A program made the position numbers and the translations under genes. A DNA stretch of 64,000 nucleotides from Curtobacterium pusillum. Lineage in GTDB: Bacteria; Actinomycetota; Actinomycetes; Actinomycetales; Microbacteriaceae. Positions 59,998 to 64,000 of the stretch are shown in pieces (the first letter of the stretch is position 1; every line of letters starts with the position of its first letter). Where the stretch lies: the NCBI RefSeq assembly GCF_013359865.1, contig NZ_JABMCE010000077.1, positions 1 to 64,000 on the forward strand, given 5' to 3'. The notes beneath the pieces were generated by a model. That model saw nothing but the letters and a program-made list of their open reading frames with translations, was not told the DNA's origin and ran no database searches.

Positions 59998-60032
59998 CCC
60001 GCACACACCGAGTCGTGCTGCGCAGACGTGCG

Positions 60033-60953
60033 CTACCCGTCGGGCAACCGGTAGCCGCTCGCGTCGTCCCCGACGGCCAGCCCGTCACGCAGGAGCGACG
60101 CGAGCGCCCGGTCCAGCTGCTCGGCGTCCGGCCACACCGGTTCGATCTCGGACCGGGTGACCGGGACGTCGCTCGCACGGAGCTCCGCCATGACGAGGCC
60201 GCGCACCTGCCGGTCGCTCCCGGCGAACTTCGACTGCTTCGGCGCCCGCGGTCCGTCGTGCTCCGGGTAGCCCGCGGCGCGCCAAGCGCAGCGGTCGGCG
60301 ATCGGGCAGGCGTCGCACGCGGGGGAGCGGGCGACGCAGACGAGCGCACCGAGCTCCATCACGGCGGCGTTCGTCGCGGCCGCGTCGTCGCGGTCGGCCG
60401 GGAGCACGGACTCCATGAGCGGGAGGTCCTGCTTCGCCTTCGCCGGGCCCGGCTCGCCCTGCCCGAGCAGCGCCCGGGCGAGCACCCGTCGCACGTTCAC
60501 GTCCACGACGGGGTGCCGGTCCCCGTACGCGAAGACCGCGACGGCGCGCGCCGTGTAGTCGCCGATGCCGGGCAACGCGAGAAGCGCGTCGACGTTCCGC
60601 GGCACCACGTTGTCGTGCTGCTCGGCGATCGCCGAGGCGGCCGCGTGGAGTGCGAGTGCGCGTCTGGGGTAGCCGAGCCGGTCCCAGGCGCGCACCGCGT
60701 CCGCCGGGGGTGAGGCCGCGAGGTCCGCAGGCGTCGGCCAGCGGGTGAGCCATGCCTCCAGGCGGGGGACGACGCGCGCGACCTGGGTCTGCTGCAGCAT
60801 GATCTCGCTGACCAGGGTGCCCCAGGCCGGGAAGCCGGGTCGGCGCCACGGGAGGTCGCGCGCCTCCTGGCGGAACCAGGCGATGAGCGGGGTGGCGATG
60901 TCCGGTCGGTCCGGGTTGTCCACATTCGGTCTGGAGGCCCGGCTCGCGTTCAC
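60033..60953 (-). CDS. mutY: A/G-specific adenine glycosylase
   Basis: Removes adenine mispaired with 8-oxoguanine. 306 residues: EIMLQQTQVARVVPRLEAW with the catalytic Glu, helix-hairpin-helix LPGIGDYTARAVAVFAYG, the catalytic Asp region VDVNVRRVLAR, and the [4Fe-4S] loop with C206, C213, C216 and C222 (C-x6-C-x2-C-x5-C). The C-terminal NUDIX-like domain that recognises 8-oxoG in larger MutY proteins is absent or reduced to a winged-helix-like tail. GTG 60953 lies six bases from a minus-strand TAGGCT -10; a GTG one codon upstream is less likely. Confidence 0.93.
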   Translation of the reverse strand: MNASRASRPNVDNPDRPDIATPLIAWFRQEARDLPWRRPGFPAWGTLVSEIMLQQTQVARVVPRLEAWLTRWPTPADLAASPPADAVRAWDRLGYPRRALALHAAASAIAEQHDNVVPRNVDALLALPGIGDYTARAVAVFAYGDRHPVVDVNVRRVLARALLGQGEPGPAKAKQDLPLMESVLPADRDDAAATNAAVMELGALVCVARSPACDACPIADRCAWRAAGYPEHDGPRAPKQSKFAGSDRQVRGLVMAELRASDVPVTRSEIEPVWPDAEQLDRALASLLRDGLAVGDDASGYRLPDG

Positions 60954-60959
60954 CACGAC

Positions 60960-60969
60960 AGCCTACGGT
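60960..60969. promoter_or_regulatory. Overlapping divergent -10 elements (mutY / 60976 gene)
   Basis: AGCCTACGGT reads TACGGT on the plus strand (60964-60969), six bases before ATG 60976, and TAGGCT on the minus strand (60960-60965), six bases before GTG 60953. The two -10 elements share the TA step, and both genes would be leaderless. Confidence 0.55.
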
Positions 60970-60975
60970 GGCCAC

Positions 60976-61422
60976 ATGGCACGTTGGGCACCCCAGGAGA
61001 CCGACACGATGGCCGCGATCGCGGCCGAGGTGATCGCACAGGTCGGCACGAACCGGACCGTCGTCGGGGTCGACGGACAGGACGGCACCGACCTCGAGCG
61101 CGTCGCCGCCGGGCTCGTCGCCGGCTTCCAGCAGCACGGAGTGTCGGCGATGGCCGCGGCGGCGCCGTCGAGCGACGTCGACATCCTCCGCGCGGACCTC
61201 GTCACGCCGTTCCGGACCACGGGTGCCGGCGCGGGGGTCCTCGTCGTGCACGGGCACGGCACACTCGCTCCGGGCGCACGGGGCCTGTGGCGCTGGTCGC
61301 TGTGGGTCGAGCAGGAGTCCGGGCGGCTCGAACGCCGGGCGGACGTCAAGGTCGCCGCCTCCGCGGTCCTCGACGTGACCGATCCGGAGCACCCGCGGCG
61401 GGAGTGGAACGACGCCTGCTGA
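60976..61422 (+). CDS. Degenerate nucleoside-kinase-like protein
   Basis: 148 residues. The layout recalls uridine-kinase-type P-loop proteins: an initial strand and loop, VVGVDGQDGTDLERVAAGLVAGF, where the usual GxDGxxGSGKT-type Walker A is replaced by GQDGTDLER with no lysine, and a later LVVHGHGTLAPGARGLWRWSLWVE, similar to the segment naming the lid strand in such kinases. With the P-loop lysine missing, kinase activity is unlikely. The resemblance is by eye and could be wrong. Leaderless from a promoter shared with mutY. Confidence 0.62.
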   Translation: MARWAPQETDTMAAIAAEVIAQVGTNRTVVGVDGQDGTDLERVAAGLVAGFQQHGVSAMAAAAPSSDVDILRADLVTPFRTTGAGAGVLVVHGHGTLAPGARGLWRWSLWVEQESGRLERRADVKVAASAVLDVTDPEHPRREWNDAC

Positions 61423-61438
61423 GCCGCGCGAGCGCTGG

Positions 61439-61444
61439 TAATCT
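61439..61444 (+). promoter_or_regulatory. -10 element of truB (leaderless)
   Basis: TAATCT six bases before the GTG at 61451. Confidence 0.5.
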
Positions 61445-61450
61445 CCTCGG

Positions 61451-62413
61451 GTGCTCGAATCCGCGCCCGACGGCATCCTCCTCGTCGACAAGCCGCAGGG
61501 GATCTCCAGCCACCGGGTCGTCTCGATCGCCCGACGCCGGCTTGGTCTGAAGAAGGTCGGCCACGCCGGCACCCTCGACCCGATGGCGACCGGTCTGCTG
61601 CTCGTCGGCGCCGGTCCGTCCACCCGGCTGCTCACGCACCTGGTCGGCCTCGGGAAGACGTACACCGCGACCATCAGGCTCGGTGTCTCGACCGACTCGG
61701 ACGACGCGGACGGCATGCCGACGGCAGCGCTGGGCACCGCCTCCGCCGACGTCTCGGACGCGGCGGTCGAGGTGGCGGTGGCCGCGCAGCGCGGCGAGAT
61801 CTCGCAGGTCCCCTCCACGGTCAGCGCCATCAAGGTCGACGGTCGCCGTGCGTACGATCTCGCCCGGAGAGGTGAGGAAGTCGTCCTGAAGTCCCGCACC
61901 GTGACGGTGTCCCGGTTCGACGTCACCAGCCGGAACGAGCGGGTCGTCTCCGTGAACGGTGCCGAGGTGACCGTGGTCGACCTCGACGTGGTCGTCACCT
62001 GCTCGTGCGGCACCTACGTCCGCGCGCTGGCTCGTGACGTCGGGGCCGCACTCGGCACCGGCGCGCACCTCACCGCCCTCCGCCGCACCGAGGTCGGGCC
62101 CTTCGACGTCGAGGACGCCATCGACCTCGAGGACGAGTCCGTCGACGTCCGCGCCGCGCTCGCACGGCCGGTCGACGTCGCGCGCACGCTGTTCCCGGCC
62201 GTGCCGCTCGACGCCGCGGCCGCAAAGGACCTCGCCGACGGCAAGCGCGTCGCCGCCGACCACCCGGACACGGACGGGCCGGTCGCCGCCGTCGCCACCG
62301 AGGGGGATCGGCTCGTCGGGCTCGTCTCGGTCCGGCGCGGGCTGCTCCGCGTCATCACCAACTTCCCGACGGCGAACGCCCTGCCGTCGACGACCGGGGG
62401 AGCGAACGCGTGA
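61451..62413 (+). CDS. truB: tRNA pseudouridine-55 synthase
   Basis: Makes pseudouridine 55 in the T loop of tRNAs. 320 residues: DGILLVDKPQGISSH near the start, the catalytic Asp D43 in HAGTLDPMATGLL, YTATIRLGVSTDSDDADG, VPSTVSAIKVDGRRAYDLAR and CSCGTYVRALARDVG, then a C-terminal extension. GTG start, probably leaderless. It overlaps the next gene by four bases. In many bacteria it directly follows rbfA; here 7.8 kb separates them. Confidence 0.96.
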   Translation: MLESAPDGILLVDKPQGISSHRVVSIARRRLGLKKVGHAGTLDPMATGLLLVGAGPSTRLLTHLVGLGKTYTATIRLGVSTDSDDADGMPTAALGTASADVSDAAVEVAVAAQRGEISQVPSTVSAIKVDGRRAYDLARRGEEVVLKSRTVTVSRFDVTSRNERVVSVNGAEVTVVDLDVVVTCSCGTYVRALARDVGAALGTGAHLTALRRTEVGPFDVEDAIDLEDESVDVRAALARPVDVARTLFPAVPLDAAAAKDLADGKRVAADHPDTDGPVAAVATEGDRLVGLVSVRRGLLRVITNFPTANALPSTTGGANA

Positions 62414-62775
62414 TCGAGTGGTTCATGTGGGTGCAGCTCGTCGTCGCCGTCGTCGCCGGCCTGTTCGCCGTGGTCGTCGGCTTCATCGGCTGGAAGCCCA
62501 ACGACTACACCGTCGGCTCGCTCGTCCTCGTCGAGCTGCTGCTCCTCGCACAGGGCGTCATCTCGCTCGTGCTCCCCGCCGTCGGCAGCCCGCCCGAGGG
62601 CAACGCGCTGGAGTTCGGCGTCTACGCGGTGTCGGTGCTGCTCGTGCCGCCCGCGACCATCGTGTGGGCGCTCATCGACCGGACGAAGTGGAGCACCGTC
62701 GTCCTCGGCGCCGGTGCCTTCACCGTCGCCGTGATGCTCTACCGGATGTACCAGATCTGGTTCGCGCTGAACTGA
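62410..62775 (+). CDS. Small membrane protein
   Basis: 121 residues with four transmembrane helices (about 5-27, 36-60, 72-92, 95-117) and short loops. GTG start overlapping the truB stop, so probably cotranslated with it. No motif identifies a function; proteins of this size and topology next to truB/ribF are common in Microbacteriaceae gene neighbourhoods, which is an impression rather than a search result. Confidence 0.8.
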   Translation: MIEWFMWVQLVVAVVAGLFAVVVGFIGWKPNDYTVGSLVLVELLLLAQGVISLVLPAVGSPPEGNALEFGVYAVSVLLVPPATIVWALIDRTKWSTVVLGAGAFTVAVMLYRMYQIWFALN

Positions 62776-62807
62776 CCCGCTGCGTCATCCGTCGGCGCCG
62801 CCGTCGG

Positions 62808-62813
62808 TAGAAT
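62808..62813 (+). promoter_or_regulatory. -10 element of the 62821 gene (leaderless)
   Basis: TAGAAT seven bases before the ATG; no ribosome-binding site. Confidence 0.5.
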
Positions 62814-62820
62814 CGGTGCA

Positions 62821-63264
62821 ATGGCGACCAGATCCTCACTCGCGACCGGCATCGGCCGCGTCCTCATCGCCGTCTACGGCATCCTTGCGCTCGCGGCGAC
62901 CGGTCGCAGCGTCGTGCAGATCATCGAGAAGTTCTCGTTCGCGCCGTTCGCGTACACGCTCAGCGCCGTCGCCGCCGTCGTCTACATCGTCGCGATGATC
63001 GCCCTCATCGCACCCGGTCGGTTCTGGTACCGGGTGGCCTGCGTGACGATCGGGTTCGAGATGACCGGCGTGCTCGTCATCGGCACGTTGTCGCTGTTCG
63101 ATCGACAGCTGTTCCCCGACGACACGATCTGGTCGTACTACGGGATGGGCTACGCGTTCGCGCCGTTGGTGCTGCCGGTCGCCGGCCTGTGGTGGCTCCG
63201 GAAGCACCACCGCACCGCCGTCACGACCGAGCCGACGCCGTCCGCCGTCGCTGCGGGCGAGTAG
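62821..63264 (+). CDS. Small membrane protein
   Basis: 147 residues with four hydrophobic helices (about 9-27, 40-62, 68-92, 104-128) and a short hydrophilic tail. A patch WSYYGMGYAFAPLVLPVAGLWWLRKHH near the end resembles other uncharacterised actinobacterial membrane proteins found next to ribF. Leaderless from its own promoter; ribF follows nine bases after the stop and is probably cotranscribed. Confidence 0.8.
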   Translation: MATRSSLATGIGRVLIAVYGILALAATGRSVVQIIEKFSFAPFAYTLSAVAAVVYIVAMIALIAPGRFWYRVACVTIGFEMTGVLVIGTLSLFDRQLFPDDTIWSYYGMGYAFAPLVLPVAGLWWLRKHHRTAVTTEPTPSAVAAGE

Positions 63265-63273
63265 GGACCCGAC

Positions 63274-64000
63274 GTGCAGTACTACGACGACCTCGCCGAC
63301 GTGGCACAGGGCTTCGGACCGAGCGCGGTCACGATCGGGAAGTTCGACGGCGTGCACGTCGGGCACCGAGCCGTGATCGCGCACCTCGAACGCGCCGCGC
63401 AGGAGCAGGGCCTCGTGTCGACGGTCGTCACGTTCGACCGGCACCCGCTCAGCGTCATCGAGCCGGACCGGGTCCCGCCGGCGCTCACGAGCATCGCCCA
63501 GCGGCGGGAACTGCTCGACGACGTCGGGGTCGACGCGACCCTGCTGCTGCGGTTCGACCACGACCTCCAGTCGAAGGCGCCCGAGGCGTTCGTGTCCGAG
63601 ATCCTCGTCAGCACCCTGCACGCCCGACTCGTGTTCGTCGGCAGCGACTTCCGCTTCGGGGCGAAGGGCGCCGGCGACGTCGCCCTCCTGCGCGAACTGG
63701 GGGAGCAGCACGGCTTCACGGTCGAACTCATCGACGACGTCGACCTGGTGGACGACGTCCGGCCCGACGGGGAGCGTCGGGTGTCCTCGACGTGGATCCG
63801 CGAACTCCTCGGGGACGGCCGTGTGGCCGAGGCCGCACGACTCCTCGGGCGCGAACACGCCGTGCGCAGCGTCGTGGTGCACGGCAACGAGCGCGGCCGG
63901 GCCATGGGGTACCCGACCGCGAACCTCGACCCCGCGTGCGAGGGGTTCGTCCCCGCGGACGGTGTCTACGCCGCCCGGGTCCTGCACGACGGGACGGTGT
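63274..64000 (+). CDS. ribF: Bifunctional riboflavin kinase/FAD synthetase (3' end outside window)
   Basis: Converts riboflavin to FMN and FMN to FAD. 242 residues are visible before the window ends. The nucleotidyltransferase domain begins with VTIGKFDGVHVGHRAVI and continues with VTFDRHPL and VSSTWIRELL; the riboflavin-kinase domain starts near residue 193 with HGNERGRAMGYPTANLDP and is cut by the window edge. GTG start at 63274, nine bases after the upstream membrane-protein gene with a weak GGGAC ahead. The 5' part is intact. Confidence 0.95.
   Translation, partial: MQYYDDLADVAQGFGPSAVTIGKFDGVHVGHRAVIAHLERAAQEQGLVSTVVTFDRHPLSVIEPDRVPPALTSIAQRRELLDDVGVDATLLLRFDHDLQSKAPEAFVSEILVSTLHARLVFVGSDFRFGAKGAGDVALLRELGEQHGFTVELIDDVDLVDDVRPDGERRVSSTWIRELLGDGRVAEAARLLGREHAVRSVVVHGNERGRAMGYPTANLDPACEGFVPADGVYAARVLHDGTV

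Overview
The window is high-GC actinobacterial chromosome. Gene order and codon use point to the family Microbacteriaceae, and Curtobacterium is a plausible genus; that placement is inferred from gene content, since no rRNA is present. No tRNA, rRNA, CRISPR array, insertion sequence or phage gene was found. Genes are tightly packed: many consecutive genes overlap by four bases (ATGA or GTGA), and no gene-free stretch reaches 200 bases.

Layout. (1) 54-5727: a lipid-binding-like membrane protein, then lysA-hom-thrC-thrB for lysine and threonine synthesis. (2) 5890-12712: rho, prfA, prmC, a convergent HAD hydrolase, tsaC and a WecA-type glycosyl-phosphate transferase. (3) 12709-20239: a small membrane protein and the ATP synthase operon atpBEFHAGDC, followed directly by a yaaA-like gene whose N-terminus requires a CTG start. 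(4) 21094-38536: a signalling cluster in the order FHA protein, PP2C phosphatase, membrane Ser/Thr kinase, giant Ig-like/FN3 surface protein (1952 aa), MoxR ATPase, DUF58 protein, transglutaminase-like membrane protein, zinc-ribbon/FHA protein, and a small membrane protein. Its gene content matches the PFNA cluster described in Bifidobacterium. (5) 38539-48553: asparaginase, OsmC protein, FKBP lipoprotein, dxr, site-2 protease, NCS1 permease with a cysteine hydrolase, ispG and proS. (6) 48735-53667: nusA-ylxR-infB-rbfA. (7) 53711-59997: an accessory sugar module with a LacI regulator, an EbgA/EbgC-like beta-galactosidase pair and an APC permease, controlled from a clear operator-promoter. (8) 60033-64000: mutY, a degenerate kinase-like protein, truB, two small membrane proteins and the start of ribF.

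How the genes work together. In region 4 a kinase, a phosphatase and two FHA phosphothreonine readers presumably control a MoxR/DUF58/transglutaminase-like apparatus and a very large envelope-anchored adhesin-like protein. All four signalling proteins carry the same short acidic-Thr motif. The transglutaminase-like protein appears to lack its catalytic Cys and His. Region 7 interrupts the usual nusA-infB-rbfA-truB-ribF neighbourhood, as an acquired catabolic module would.

Expression. At least a dozen genes have a TANNNT -10 hexamer 6-9 bases before the start codon, so leaderless mRNAs are probably common. Two divergent gene pairs share overlapping, nearly symmetric -10 elements. Strong hairpins lie after infB, after the FHA2 gene, after dxr, between proS and nusA (a 74-nt near-palindrome), over the infB ribosome-binding site, and inside the first codons of yaaA.
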